The notes: generated by a model from the sequence alone, not told the origin. 64,000 nucleotides of DNA from Stieleria neptunia (GCF_007754155.1 NZ_CP037423.1:2790001-2854000); one strand, 5' to 3'. Counted from the first letter of the stretch, positions 1 through 8,437 are shown. A program made the numbers and translations.

Positions 1-100
1 GAAGCATCGCGTCGGAGCCGCATGCTTGCTGCAACCAGGCGGCTCGCTCGTCTCCAGAAGTCTTTTCCAGGGCCTGAAGAAAGAGGTCTTGTTCGTCCAC
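1..100 (-). CDS. Ser/Thr protein kinase, N-terminal start only (cut by window edge)
   Basis: Reading leftwards from a GTG at 100, 33 codons give VDEQDLFLQALEKTSGDERA and then AAWLQQACGSDAML. This matches the usual N-terminus of planctomycete Ser/Thr kinases encoded directly after an ECF sigma factor (pattern of ..ERDIFLAALE....ERAAYLDEACG.D..L). An in-frame stop lies a short way upstream and AAAGAGA precedes the GTG as a possible ribosome site. The sigma gene ends 128 bp upstream on the same strand, so the two probably form a signalling pair. No kinase catalytic motif is inside the window; the kinase call rests on the N-terminal pattern and on context. Confidence 0.55.
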   Translation of the reverse strand, partial: MDEQDLFLQALEKTSGDERAAWLQQACGSDAML

Positions 101-228
101 GGCGAGGTCTCTTTGGCAGGATTCGATTCAGGGCGTTAACTAAGGTGCGAGATCGAGCGAGAATTCCGCCACCGATTTGACCACTTTCTCTGAAAATCTC
201 TCGATTGCCATTGATGGCGGGGGAAGGA

Positions 229-789
229 TCAACACTCGCCTCGCATCGCATCGAGCAGCCAGACCTTGGCGTAAGTCCAGTCTCGCTCGGCCGTTCGGCG
301 AGAGACCTGGAGGGCGTTCGCGGTCTGCTCCATGGTCAAACCCGCGAAATAGCGAAGGTGGACGAGTTTCGCCAATTTGGGACGCTCCACCGCGAGTCGC
401 GTCAGCGCCTCGTCGAGTTCCAGTAGGTCCGGGTCTTGTGGGGACGACGCAACACGGTTCGCATCGAGCGGCACTCGCATGCGATCTCCGCCTCGCTTGA
501 GCGTCTGTTTGCGGCGCGCGTGTTCGACCAGAATTCTCCGCATCGCCTCGGCTGCGGCGGCATAGAAATGCCCCCGGTGACTCCAGAGTGGTTGATCGGT
601 TTGGTCGACCAACCGGACGTAGGCCTGATGGACCAGCGCCGTTGGCTGGATCGAATGGCCACTGGGGTCGCCACTCAACTCGCGGGCGGCCAAATGCCGC
701 AGTTCGTTGTAGACCAACGGCAACAACTCAGCCGACGCCGCGGGGTCAGCTTGTTCGATGGCCGAGAGAATTTTCGTTACATCAGTCAT
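229..789 (-). CDS. ECF-type RNA polymerase sigma factor
   Basis: A 186-residue sigma-70 factor of the extracytoplasmic class typical of planctomycetes. Starting at MTDVTKIL, it shows region 2 with LPLVYNELRHLAARE and the segment PTALVHQAYVRLVDQ, a linker, and a region 4 helix-turn-helix LRYFAGLTMEQTANALQVSR. The reading frame is open for 43 more codons upstream, but this part is arginine-rich and unlike the family, so the ATG at 789 is preferred. It would direct RNA polymerase to a small regulon. The kinase start follows downstream on the same strand, the usual planctomycete sigma-kinase arrangement. Confidence 0.9.
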   Translation of the reverse strand: MTDVTKILSAIEQADPAASAELLPLVYNELRHLAARELSGDPSGHSIQPTALVHQAYVRLVDQTDQPLWSHRGHFYAAAAEAMRRILVEHARRKQTLKRGGDRMRVPLDANRVASSPQDPDLLELDEALTRLAVERPKLAKLVHLRYFAGLTMEQTANALQVSRRTAERDWTYAKVWLLDAMRGEC

Positions 790-937
790 CGCCGTATTGT
801 AGCCGGTCAACGCAATGATCGCCCCGACGCCAAACGGTGGTCCGCGTAACCTATGGAGAAGTTCACGACCTCTGCGAATTGACGGCCGCCAAGAACGCGT
901 CGCAGGATGTAACTGCATATGTCGCTGAGGTCACATC

Positions 938-1642
938 CTATGGCAAATCAGAACGATAAAGAATGACCGAACCTTCCCTGGTCCCTGCCGCAATGAGTCG
1001 TTCGTCATGTAAGACCGCCATCGCGCAAAAGATCTCCGAATCCGAGATGGTGAATCGCGATTCACCTAATTCTAGATCCCAGATCTTCAGTTGCTGATCT
1101 GAGCCGATCGTTACGAGTGTTCTGCCCTCTTCGATGAAGGCCACACCTTTCGAATTGGAATTGTTTCCGTAAAGCTTGTGAAGCGACTGCCGGATATCGC
1201 CGTAAAAAACCTGATAGCCGCGATGTCGGTTGAACAGGCCAAATGCAACCATTTGCTTATAGCAACAAAGCGAGCTAACCCAGGAAGTGTATGGACCGTG
1301 CGTTCTCGTGATTTCACCGTCGTCCCAAACACACACGTCTTCGTCGTGATGCGCTGTGACCAGGGTGTTATCTTCAAGGAAATCGAGTTTCCGGACCTGA
1401 CCTTTTCCAACACTGGAATACATTCGAACTTCACCAGAGGCCAGATCAAGCTCGTAAACGCTCCCATTCTCGCAGCCGATTACAACGGACTCTAGATCCG
1501 GTGAAAAGTCGACTGCCGTTGTCGATTCCTTGGTCGGCAGACTGAACTCACTAGTGATCTCTTCCTTTTGGAAATCGAGAAGCACGATCTGTCCCGGTTG
1601 TGCGACCGCTATAGTGGACGGCTCTTTAATCCTCCGAGACAT
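938..1642 (-). CDS. WD40-repeat protein, probably a truncated remnant
   Basis: About 234 residues from the ATG at 1642 (MSRRIKEPSTIAVAQPGQIV). The protein holds several WD40-like blades: TTAVDFSPDLESVVIGCENG, KLDFLEDNTLVTAHHDEDVCVWD, GVAFIEEGRTLVTIGSDQQLKIWD and a last strand ending GSVILYRSDLP. WD40 blades form a beta-propeller used for protein binding. Four to five blades are fewer than the usual seven, and the 5' side abuts antisense recombinase sequence at about 1.68 kb, so the gene was probably cut when the mobile DNA arrived. The frame stays open to 1753, but that part is not WD40-like. No partner can be named. Confidence 0.65.
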   Translation of the reverse strand: MSRRIKEPSTIAVAQPGQIVLLDFQKEEITSEFSLPTKESTTAVDFSPDLESVVIGCENGSVYELDLASGEVRMYSSVGKGQVRKLDFLEDNTLVTAHHDEDVCVWDDGEITRTHGPYTSWVSSLCCYKQMVAFGLFNRHRGYQVFYGDIRQSLHKLYGNNSNSKGVAFIEEGRTLVTIGSDQQLKIWDLELGESRFTISDSEIFCAMAVLHDERLIAAGTREGSVILYRSDLP

Positions 1643-1682
1643 CACTCCAGGGTGGTTTAGCAGGTTGCCCCCGGCATTCGGC

Positions 1683-2668
1683 GGAGCACTGACGACGGAT
1701 CTGGTCGAGCTACGGCCAGTCATCGAAAACGCTTTTGAATCCTGGTTCAACAAAACTGAGAGCCGGGCTACCCGAACCGCCTATCGCAATGACGTCACGC
1801 AATTCCTGACCTTCTGCGGCATTGATCCGGACCATATCGAAGAAATGACACGGATTGTCCCTGGGGACGTTACCAGTTGGCGGGATCATCTTTTAGCGGC
1901 CGGCGGCCGGCCCGATGAATATGGCGACCCGACGCCTGCATCGAATGCGACTGTCGCCCGCAAGATTACTTCGCTGCGATCGTTCTTCTCGTTTCTGCAA
2001 GTCGGCGGCTATCGCGGTGGCAACCCGGCACATCCCAACTTTGTGAAAGCTCCTTCGGTGCCTGACGAAGGTGTGACGCCGTCCATTCACCCGAAGCTGT
2101 TGGGCAATTGCTTTCTTGTCCGGATGAAGACGCGCTCGCAGGCATTCGTGACAGGGCCATTTTGGCGGTCTTCGCCTACATGGCGCTTCGCGTCGATGAG
2201 CTTCATCACATCAATGTCGGCAACATCGCACGCGACGGCGAGCACACCGTCATTCGGATCAAGGGAAAAGGAAACGAAACAAGAAAGGGCGTATTGCCTC
2301 CGATTGCCGCAACCCCGGTCAACGCCTGGATTGCGTCGGCTGACATCCAAAACGATCGTTCCGGTCCCCTCTTCCGCCCCGGCAACTCGGCCCGTGGTGC
2401 CGGCCGCGATGGGTTTAAGCGCGCACGACTATCAGTGCGGTCGATACAAGAGCTGATTAAGAAATATTGCCGCCAAGTCGGGATCGACGAGGCGGTCAGC
2501 GTCCATTCGCTCCGCGTGACGGCCGCCACCGAAGCCGACAAAGCTGGAGTGCCGCTGATTGCTATTCAGAAATGGTTAGGACACAAGGATCCGAGGACAA
2601 CACTGCGGTACATCCGGGGACATGAGGATCTAGACCGCAGCCCGGCCTACACAATCAGGTATGGCTGA
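1683..2668 (+). pseudogene. Tyrosine recombinase (phage-type integrase) broken by a one-base frameshift
   Basis: The N-terminal SAM-like DNA-binding domain (AFESWFNKTESRATRTAYRN, ITSLRSFFSFLQVGGY) is in one frame and the catalytic domain in the -1 frame from about 2105. The catalytic part keeps ALRVDELHHINV (Arg), KGKGNETRKG (Lys), HSLRVTAATEAD (HxxR), GHKDPRTT (His) and TLRYIRG (Tyr), so the active site is complete. Restoring one G in TTGGGCAATTG at 2100-2110 would read K-L-L-G-Q-L-L-S-C-P-D-E and join the halves. The 5' end is also uncertain: no good start is seen and the frame runs antisense into the WD40 gene. It probably once mobilised this block. Confidence 0.85.
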
Positions 2669-2754
2669 TCCCACTTCTTCAGCAATCAAAGCGATTTCGT
2701 TTCCCTTGACGACCTGATCACGCCATCTCAGGCATTGGCAATTGGAGAATTGGA

Positions 2755-2994
2755 ATGAATCCCGCGGACATTGAGCCGATGACCGACGAAAACTGGACGG
2801 ACGCCGCATCCGCGTTGTGCCGCGCTGCGATGACATTTGAAACCATGCTCGTCAGTTGTCTGGAGAAGCACCCGGAACGTTTTCGAGAATTGATTGCACC
2901 GTACCAAGAAGAATTCCAAACTCACTCGGCAGTGGTGACTCATTGGAGGCATCTTCTAGAGATCTCGGAAGGTTTGGGCGCGGAGGCGGAGTAG
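2755..2994 (+). CDS. Small acidic hypothetical protein
   Basis: A 79-residue ORF beginning MNPADIEPMTDENWTDAA, with GGAGA six bases before the ATG. The product is mostly helical in appearance and acidic (ALCRAAMTFETMLVSCLEKH, FRELIAPYQEEFQTH) with no signal peptide or membrane segment. It follows the recombinase on the same strand by 86 bp and precedes the convergent toxin gene. I do not recognise the family. The good ribosome site and balanced composition argue that it is real; its role is unknown. Confidence 0.45.
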   Translation: MNPADIEPMTDENWTDAASALCRAAMTFETMLVSCLEKHPERFRELIAPYQEEFQTHSAVVTHWRHLLEISEGLGAEAE

Positions 2995-3024
2995 ATTCTC
3001 GCAAAAATGAGCGAGGAGAGACCG

Positions 3025-3438
3025 TTAGGGCCGTTTCGCAGGATCAGTGATCAACGTGAGATTGGGGAGGTATCCAAAGTCCTTCTCATTGTTGCTGACC
3101 AACGGAATGTCACGCGATACCGCCGCTGCGGCGACCCAGCCGTCCGCAGTGCGCAGAACACGCCCAGCTCGCGTTGCGGCATCACGAAGCATCGCCCATG
3201 CATCTGCCATTGATTTGTCACTTTGGATGATCGCGAAATGATTCTCGATGAATGTCAGAAGCTCGTTGGTTCGTCGCTCACCCCAATTGCGGTTTAAAGC
3301 ACCATGCCGCATCTCGGCATAGGTCATGAATGAAATCATCGGGACAGTGGATTCGACGACCGGACGATAGAACGAGTAGCGGTCGTCTCCCCGGAACGCA
3401 AACGAAACGACATCCGTATCAATGACCGCGAACTTCAT
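3025..3438 (-). CDS. PIN-domain ribonuclease toxin (VapC-like)
   Basis: 137 residues with the PIN-domain acidic set: MKFAVIDTDVVSFAF (first Asp), MTYAEMRHGALN (Glu), RTADGWVAAAAV (Asp) and LVSNNEKDFGYLPNL near the C-terminus. PIN toxins are Mg-dependent RNases that cut tRNA or rRNA when not bound by their antitoxin. The gene overlaps the upstream small gene by four bases (ATGA), the usual coupling of antitoxin then toxin. The length fits the VapC family (about 130 residues). The pair lies between two copies of an integrase 3' end, suggesting it travelled as a cassette. Confidence 0.85.
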   Translation of the reverse strand: MKFAVIDTDVVSFAFRGDDRYSFYRPVVESTVPMISFMTYAEMRHGALNRNWGERRTNELLTFIENHFAIIQSDKSMADAWAMLRDAATRAGRVLRTADGWVAAAAVSRDIPLVSNNEKDFGYLPNLTLITDPAKRP

Positions 3439-3788
3439 CGCTCGGCAGTCGGCTCATTCAGCCCTTTCGCGGCCGCAATGAAGTCGTCAACGTTTTCCTC
3501 GTCAGGCCAATGGGGAAAGCGAAGATCATCTGAACTTTCAATAGGACGAATGCCCTGCTCCAAAGCAATTTCCTCGGCGGATTTGCTTGCATGGAATTTT
3601 TGCCAGCTCTGCTGGCGATACGCATCTCCGCGAAGGCGGTCTACAGCATCGTCTCGTGCGGAAGGTTTGATCGCCGGCCGTTCGTTCAATATCGCATCGG
3701 CAAGCTGCTTCGCCACGCTCACGTAGTCACCAGCCTGAGCCGATTTCAAGATATTTTCTTCGGTCTGATTCGAGAGTGGGATTTCCAT
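3435..3788 (-). CDS. Antitoxin partner of the PIN toxin
   Basis: 117 residues (MEIPLSNQTEENILKSAQAG...). It lies directly upstream of, and overlaps by 4 bp, the PIN-domain toxin gene. The N-terminal half (ENILKSAQAGDYVSVAKQLA) looks like a helical DNA-binding or dimer region. The C-terminal half (FHASKSAEEIALEQGIRPIE, FPHWPDEENVDDFIAAAKGL) is acidic and rich in aromatic residues, suited to wrap the toxin. The antitoxin call is by position and size; the family is not one I can name with certainty. Autoregulation of the pair is expected but no operator was identified. Confidence 0.72.
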   Translation of the reverse strand: MEIPLSNQTEENILKSAQAGDYVSVAKQLADAILNERPAIKPSARDDAVDRLRGDAYRQQSWQKFHASKSAEEIALEQGIRPIESSDDLRFPHWPDEENVDDFIAAAKGLNEPTAER

Positions 3789-3810
3789 GATCTGATGCTC
3801 CTGATTACCG

Positions 3811-4050
3811 ATAAATCATACCACGCCAGAGCCGGAAGCCAAAGCAATTGTTGCCCACATCGACCTCGACAAGGCGGTCTGCACGCATTCGCTCCGCGTG
3901 ACGGCGGCCACCGAAGCCGACGAGGGCGGTGTTCCGCTGATCGCCATTCAAAAGTGGTTGGGACACAAGGATCCCCGGAAAACGCTTCGGTACATTCGGG
4001 GACACGAGGATTTAGACCGCAGCCCGGCGTACATCATTCGGTATGACTAG
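3811..4050 (+). pseudogene. C-terminal remnant of a second integrase copy
   Basis: In the frame ending at the TAG of 4048-4050, translation gives DLDKAVCTHSLRVTAATEAD then GGVPLIAIQKWLGHKDPRKT and LRYIRGHEDLDRSPAYIIRY. This closely matches the last ~60 residues of the recombinase at 2.5-2.67 kb, including HxxR, the GHKD histidine and the tyrosine. No start codon or upstream domains remain: the 5' side stops at the antitoxin promoter region. Together the two copies form a direct repeat around the 1.2 kb toxin-antitoxin segment. Confidence 0.85.
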
Positions 4051-4180
4051 ACGTATCAGACGTTGCCACAGTCCGCTGATGTTCGTAAATCGAAGTTCGA
4101 CGCCTGTCTACGACCACATCAAATGCCCGCTACTGAGTCGCCAATGCTCATTGGCCGCATAAGCTCGTCCCACCTCAATA

Positions 4181-5491
4181 TCACTCCGTGGCACCGAGAA
4201 TTCTTAGACTGATCGTACGATCGCGTCCGATGTCCTCTGATTTCGTGCATTCGTCGCACTCGTTCTCGTTGCCTGAGGCGTATGAATTTGTGCGGCGCCG
4301 GCTTTCCTGCGGCTCAGGAATAAACCGCGAATCGATCGCCTGCAGCAATTTGCTAATACACAGCTTGTTGATGCTCAGCCCCCAATCCTTGGATTCCTGC
4401 TGAAGCACGTCATGCAGCGAACGAGGGATCCGGATTGTGATCATTCGCTCAGGCTCTGCCGCATCTGATTTAGTCTGATCTTGGCTGCGGATCGCCGCGA
4501 GCATTTCATGCAGAGTCGTAAATTCCGGTCCCGCGACAAAACGGGCCAGTTCATCTCGTGTGCCAAACAGTTGTCGAACAACTCCATCCACACCAAGTAT
4601 CTGGCGAAAGAAAACCACCCAGCTACCGGTCTTGGCAAATGCTTCTTCAGCCAGCAAGAGCGTCAGCCGGCATCGCTCTTCGTAACTCTGTGGGGCGACT
4701 TCTTTTGCCAATTCTGAAGTCGCCACCTTTTCTTCGCGAAGTGAGTGCACCATCTCCTCAATGATTCGACTTTCTGCGGTTTCGTGATATCGTTCGAGTT
4801 CGGCATCGGTGGGGAATGCCTCCCTGACAAGACCGTCGGCACCAAAGAATGCCTCTTTGAATGTTTCGTAGTCCGTTCCGGTCTCAACCATTTCTGTTGC
4901 TTGAGCGAGCAAACCTTTTGCCGAGTGCGGAACGCTAAGCAAGTTTTTGAGGTTCATATAGACGTCCTCATCCAAGAGGTCGGGTACCTCGTATTCGCCT
5001 TGTTCGTTAGTTGCAAAGAGCGACTCGATGCGATCCACTGCTTCGTCGGAGACCTCCATGTCGAAGTGGATAGAACCAGCTCTAAAATTGGACAACCTTA
5101 CAACCTCTTCGCCAAGCAAATCTTTGAGTGCCTCCAGACGCTTAATCAGCTCTGAGCCATCCGTATCAATCGAAACGTCCTTCATCACCATCTTCTTAAC
5201 GTGTCGAACGACATCGGAAAGCTCGTTCGGGATCTCTTCGGGCTCAAGAAGCAGCTTGCCGTTCTCAAGTCTGACGACTCTCGGCTCCAGTTCGTAGAAC
5301 TCGCATAGAATCTTGGCAGTTTTGAAGCTTACGGGACCACCCGCTTCTACTTTCCAAACGCTGTTCTTCGAAATCGGATCAATTCCATTTTCGTCAATCG
5401 CGTTAGGGACTTCTTCGATGGTTAGAAGCCTTTTTTCTCGTGCCTGGCGAAACACAACGCCATTCGTTAATACGTTCGACCGTTGTTTCAT
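4181..5491 (-). CDS. HTH plus ribbon-helix-helix transcriptional regulator (fusion)
   Basis: 436 residues. Residues ~8-72 resemble a Cro/CI helix-turn-helix (FRQAREKRLLTIEEVPNAID, ISKNSVWKVEAGGPVSFKTA, LCEFYEL). Residues ~349-386 (ERMITIRIPRSLHDVLQQES, GLSINKLCISKLLQAID) form a ribbon-helix-helix of HicB/Arc type. Between them is a helical region with RAGSIHFDMEVSDEAVDRIE and two similar repeats (about 205-250 and 288-335: FKEAFFGADGLVREAFPTDA versus FFRQILGVDGVVRQLFGTRD). Two different DNA-binding folds in one chain is unusual and suggests a plasmid or phage regulator. It is monocistronic, with convergent remnant sequence downstream. Confidence 0.8.
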   Translation of the reverse strand: MKQRSNVLTNGVVFRQAREKRLLTIEEVPNAIDENGIDPISKNSVWKVEAGGPVSFKTAKILCEFYELEPRVVRLENGKLLLEPEEIPNELSDVVRHVKKMVMKDVSIDTDGSELIKRLEALKDLLGEEVVRLSNFRAGSIHFDMEVSDEAVDRIESLFATNEQGEYEVPDLLDEDVYMNLKNLLSVPHSAKGLLAQATEMVETGTDYETFKEAFFGADGLVREAFPTDAELERYHETAESRIIEEMVHSLREEKVATSELAKEVAPQSYEERCRLTLLLAEEAFAKTGSWVVFFRQILGVDGVVRQLFGTRDELARFVAGPEFTTLHEMLAAIRSQDQTKSDAAEPERMITIRIPRSLHDVLQQESKDWGLSINKLCISKLLQAIDSRFIPEPQESRRRTNSYASGNENECDECTKSEDIGRDRTISLRILGATE

Positions 5492-5641
5492 CAGTGTCTC
5501 CGTTCATTTAGGGCGACCCCAATTCTAGTGGTATTCAGTATGTGAGCAACAAAGTTTGGGTTCGTTGGGATGGTTTTGGGATGAGAGCGACTGAAATCTC
5601 TCATTGGGATCTAATCGGGACAACAATGAGCTTCGATTGCG

Positions 5642-5902
5642 ATGACGAACTTAGTGGTCGCGGCGAAAATACTGCAGGAAAAATCCACTACCCGGAATCT
5701 GGAGATGCTCGTGGCCGAGACGATGATCGAACTCGCAGAAACGCGATTCTGGCCTTTTTTCGTGCTATTTGGAATCCTCGCGATTCTTTTTCTTCTCACC
5801 GGACATGTCCAGGGATGGGGGTGGACGTTCCGCGGGTATTTTCATCGGGGCCGTGACGACGATGGAAATCGAGCACCTTCCGATTCCGAGGCAACCGATT
5901 GA
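5642..5902 (+). CDS. Small single-pass membrane protein (tentative)
   Basis: An 86-residue ORF with one clear hydrophobic segment, FWPFFVLFGILAILFLLTGH, followed by an aromatic stretch (VQGWGWTFRGYFHRGRDDD) and a charged tail. ATG codons at 5642 and 5705 are both possible; the latter starts MLVAETMIELAETRFWPFF and has GGAG directly upstream. No relative is recognised. The hydrophobic core is the only support, since overlapping frames are also open here. Confidence 0.35.
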   Translation: MTNLVVAAKILQEKSTTRNLEMLVAETMIELAETRFWPFFVLFGILAILFLLTGHVQGWGWTFRGYFHRGRDDDGNRAPSDSEATD

Positions 5903-6029
5903 TAGGATTGCATTTGACGGCGCCGGCATTGCTCGTGTGCTTCCTTTCGCTGCTCAGATATGAGTAGGACGTAGTGGTAACAGAATGCCCCTGATGCAAA
6001 GGCGGGCCGGTCGGAAAGTCGGCGACAAA

Positions 6030-7022
6030 TCATTCGGGCTGGAAACGAAGGGAATCGTTGCTTCGAACGCAGTCGTTCCAGTCCATGCCTGGTGTCGGCG
6101 GCACGACTCTCCGGATTGCTAGGGCAAGATCAGCTAACTTGGCTTCGATTATTTGGGCGATTTCGCGGCCACCGGCGTCGTTGTCGAATCGAAGCTGGAT
6201 TTCTGATCCGGCTGGCATGCGATTTGATGCGTTCGCGATGAGGTCGAGCTGCTTTGGGCTTGGCCGGCCGGCGGTGCTGAAGAATCGTGCGTCTCGGGTA
6301 CCGATGAGCGCCGCGACTGACAGCATGTCGATGAATGTTTCGGCGATGATCATCAGTCGGTCACCGGGCCTGGGCCGGGACGCAAACAGGCCCTTGATGC
6401 CTCCGGGGCAAAAGCCCGTGAATGTTGTGCGGTCCCTCGTTCCGTTCTTGATCTCGAAGCCGCACAGTCCGTCGGTGTCATAGTGGGCTGCCAAAACGTT
6501 ACCGCGGTGATCAATGCGGAAGCGCCCCGCGAAAATCGGATCGAGGTACGTCTGAGTTGGGATCAGCCGACAATCCGATAGATATGGGTTCCGGTTCGTG
6601 ATGGGCTGCGCACTTTCCCACTTGGCTTGCACCGATTTTCGGTCGATCGTTTGATTCGAACTGCTGGTGGTGACCCAATCGGAGGCCGAATCATTCTGCT
6701 GGGGCGAATACCTTCGCAGTGTCTTCCGAACATCTCCAAGCGAGCCGCCATCGAGCGTCTGGACGAGGTCAATGATTGTTCCGCTGTCGTTTCCTTTGGC
6801 GTTGAAATAGAAAAACGTGCCATCGGGTGATTTTCCGACGATCAATTTGTCGCCGTTGGTGTGCCGGACAACCGTGCTCTTCGGGCTGCTTGACTTGCGG
6901 TCGATTTGGTAGCCTCGGCTGACCGCGTACTGAACGAGATCCATTCGTTTGAAGCGATTGAGTTCGTCGTGGCGCGATTCCATGAACAACCGATACCAGA
7001 CTCGTTGTGAGATGCCAAGCAT
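6030..7022 (-). CDS. Toprim-domain primase-like protein (DUF3991/Toprim_2 type)
   Basis: 330 residues. The N-terminal half has the zinc-free primase-like region common in plasmid and conjugative-element proteins (MDLVQYAVSRGYQIDRKSSS; NAKGNDSGTIIDLVQTLDGG). The C-terminal half is a Toprim fold: FEIKNGTRDRTTFTGFCPGG, MIIAETFIDMLSVAALIG with the catalytic Glu, LRFDNDAGGREIAQII with the DxD, and PPTPGMDWNDCVR. Such proteins synthesise or process primers during plasmid replication or transfer. A shorter start at 6983 (MESRHDEL) is possible. It reads away from the iteron origin, divergent from the rep gene. Confidence 0.85.
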   Translation of the reverse strand: MLGISQRVWYRLFMESRHDELNRFKRMDLVQYAVSRGYQIDRKSSSPKSTVVRHTNGDKLIVGKSPDGTFFYFNAKGNDSGTIIDLVQTLDGGSLGDVRKTLRRYSPQQNDSASDWVTTSSSNQTIDRKSVQAKWESAQPITNRNPYLSDCRLIPTQTYLDPIFAGRFRIDHRGNVLAAHYDTDGLCGFEIKNGTRDRTTFTGFCPGGIKGLFASRPRPGDRLMIIAETFIDMLSVAALIGTRDARFFSTAGRPSPKQLDLIANASNRMPAGSEIQLRFDNDAGGREIAQIIEAKLADLALAIRRVVPPTPGMDWNDCVRSNDSLRFQPE

Positions 7023-7070
7023 TCAATCGCCCTGCCCTTCACGCAGGTTTCGTTTTCCCGTTGCCCAGTG

Positions 7071-7304
7071 TGTGTTAATAGTTGTGTTATTGAAGTGTTA
7101 AGCTGTGGACGATGACCGACAGCGGTCTGATTTGGCTGCACTTTCTCAATCGCCTGGTACCTGAAACCCTGAAAATCGGTACCTGTTCCCCCGAAACGTC
7201 GTACCTGAAACCCCGAATGGATTTGGCATGGATTGAAAGACTTTTCCACAGGCTGTGGCCGGTATCTGAAACCCCGAACTTGACGCGGTACCCGAAACCC
7301 CGAA
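7071..7304 (+). other. Plasmid-type replication origin (candidate oriV)
   Basis: Between the divergent Toprim and rep genes lies an AT-rich stretch with three TGTTA motifs (7071-7105), a set of five iterons (7156-7304) and TTTTCCACA at 7242-7250, one mismatch from the DnaA box TTATCCACA. A second DnaA-like site, TGTGGAC, follows the AT-rich part near 7105. The arrangement of an unwinding region, iterons, a DnaA box and the initiator gene immediately downstream is the classic layout of an iteron-controlled origin. Confidence 0.7.
7156..7304 (+). repeat. Five 18-bp iterons, consensus GGTACCTGAAACCCCGAA
   Basis: Copies start at 7156, 7178, 7200, 7261 and 7287. The first three are spaced exactly 22 bp, two helical turns, so they face the same side of the DNA. 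Copy 2 has TT in place of AA, copy 4 has TATCTG and copy 5 has TACCCG. The last copy ends ten bases before the rep start, so the initiator could both bind the origin and repress its own gene. Confidence 0.85.
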
Positions 7305-7314
7305 CAGTAGAAGG

Positions 7315-8364
7315 ATGTCGACTTCGTTTGATCAGCCGCTGACACAAACCTCGCTCATTCCCGAGCGGTACGACACCAACGAGCTGTTCGTTTGCGACAT
7401 CGCCGATGCCGTGTTGAAAGACATCATGCCGCAAATGGAGCACCCGTTCTATTCGCTCTCCAAGAAGCCCGAACGCAACGTCCGAGAATACCGGCACGGC
7501 GAACAATGGATTCGAATCGTTCCCAGTGCGTTGGGGCAAGCCACGATTTACGACAAGGATATCTTGATCTACGCGATTTCGCAGCTGATGGGCAAACAAG
7601 CACGGGGCGAACCAATCGGCCGGCGAATTCGCTTGAACAGCCACGACTTTCTCAGGTTCACCAATCGTGGAACCGGAGGCAAAGATTACGCCGCACTGGT
7701 CGATGCCCTGTCGCGGCTCAACGGAACTATGATTCAAACCAACATCGTTACCGGTGATGACGAGCAGTTTGATTCGTTTTCGCTGATCTCGTCAGCCGCG
7801 ACAAGGCGAAAGCGAGGTTTGGACGGACGCCTGCTATGGGTTGAATTAGAGCTATCGCAATGGCTATTCAACGCCATTCGTCAGCAAGAAGTCTTGACGC
7901 TTCATCGAGACTACTTCCGCCTTCGCAAGCCTTTGGAGCGGCGGATCTACGAGCTGGCGAGGAAACACTGCGGGCGGCAGGCTTCGTGGAAATGTTCCGT
8001 CGAAGTGTTGCAAAAGAAGTCCGGCGCAAAGAGCGATGCCAAGAGATTCCGACAACTCGTCAAGGCGATCGTCAAAACCGACCATCTTCCCGACTACCGT
8101 CTCTCCTACGATTCTGAGTTCGACAGCGTCACATTCTGCAATCGCAATACGATGCCGTCCGAAAATTCAGTACCATTAAACCACTTCGCAGTGAAGCCCC
8201 TGCCCGAAGAAGCGTTTCAGAAAGCACGGCGCGCGGCACCGGGATGGGATGTCTATTATCTGGAACGCCAGTGGCGAGAATGGATGACTGAGCCGCCACG
8301 AATCCCCGAGGCGGCATTCGTCGGGTTCTGCCGCAAGTGGTATGAAAAACGCGGTTCCCCGTAA
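7315..8364 (+). CDS. repA: Replication initiator protein (RepA / RPA family)
   Basis: 349 residues of the plasmid replication initiator A type. Recognisable parts are ERNVREYRHGEQWIRIVPSA, LGQATIYDKDILIYAISQLM, the winged-helix region SHDFLRFTNRGTGGKDYAAL, and the second winged helix LHRDYFRLRKPLERRIYELA RKHCG. It should bind the adjacent iterons, open the AT-rich region and recruit host replication proteins. It starts just after iteron 5 and is followed by a parA gene. The full length is typical for the family, so the initiator seems intact. Confidence 0.9.
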   Translation: MSTSFDQPLTQTSLIPERYDTNELFVCDIADAVLKDIMPQMEHPFYSLSKKPERNVREYRHGEQWIRIVPSALGQATIYDKDILIYAISQLMGKQARGEPIGRRIRLNSHDFLRFTNRGTGGKDYAALVDALSRLNGTMIQTNIVTGDDEQFDSFSLISSAATRRKRGLDGRLLWVELELSQWLFNAIRQQEVLTLHRDYFRLRKPLERRIYELARKHCGRQASWKCSVEVLQKKSGAKSDAKRFRQLVKAIVKTDHLPDYRLSYDSEFDSVTFCNRNTMPSENSVPLNHFAVKPLPEEAFQKARRAAPGWDVYYLERQWREWMTEPPRIPEAAFVGFCRKWYEKRGSP

Positions 8365-8381
8365 TCGAGTATTCGCGGAAT

Positions 8382-8437
8382 CGAGGAACCTCGAAACCGC
8401 GTTTCCAGGGAAGCTAGGAAACTTAGTTGTGGACAAC
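8382..8437 (+). promoter_or_regulatory. Pair of short palindromes before parA (candidate centromere or operator)
   Basis: CGAGGAACCTCG (8382-8393) and GTTGTGGACAAC (8426-8437) are both palindromes with 5-bp arms and a 2-bp centre, in the 156 bp between rep and parA. CTAGG also appears twice nearby. No parB gene is seen, so these could be partition sites or ParA operators. Short palindromes can occur by chance; this is a weak call. Confidence 0.3.

Noticed and set aside
3591..4046. 151-codon plus-strand frame over the antitoxin start and integrase remnant
   Set aside because: Not in the frame that matches the integrase C-terminus and antisense to the antitoxin.
7387..7757. Alternative frame inside the rep gene
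   Set aside because: Shadow of the initiator gene, which has clear winged-helix motifs in its own frame.
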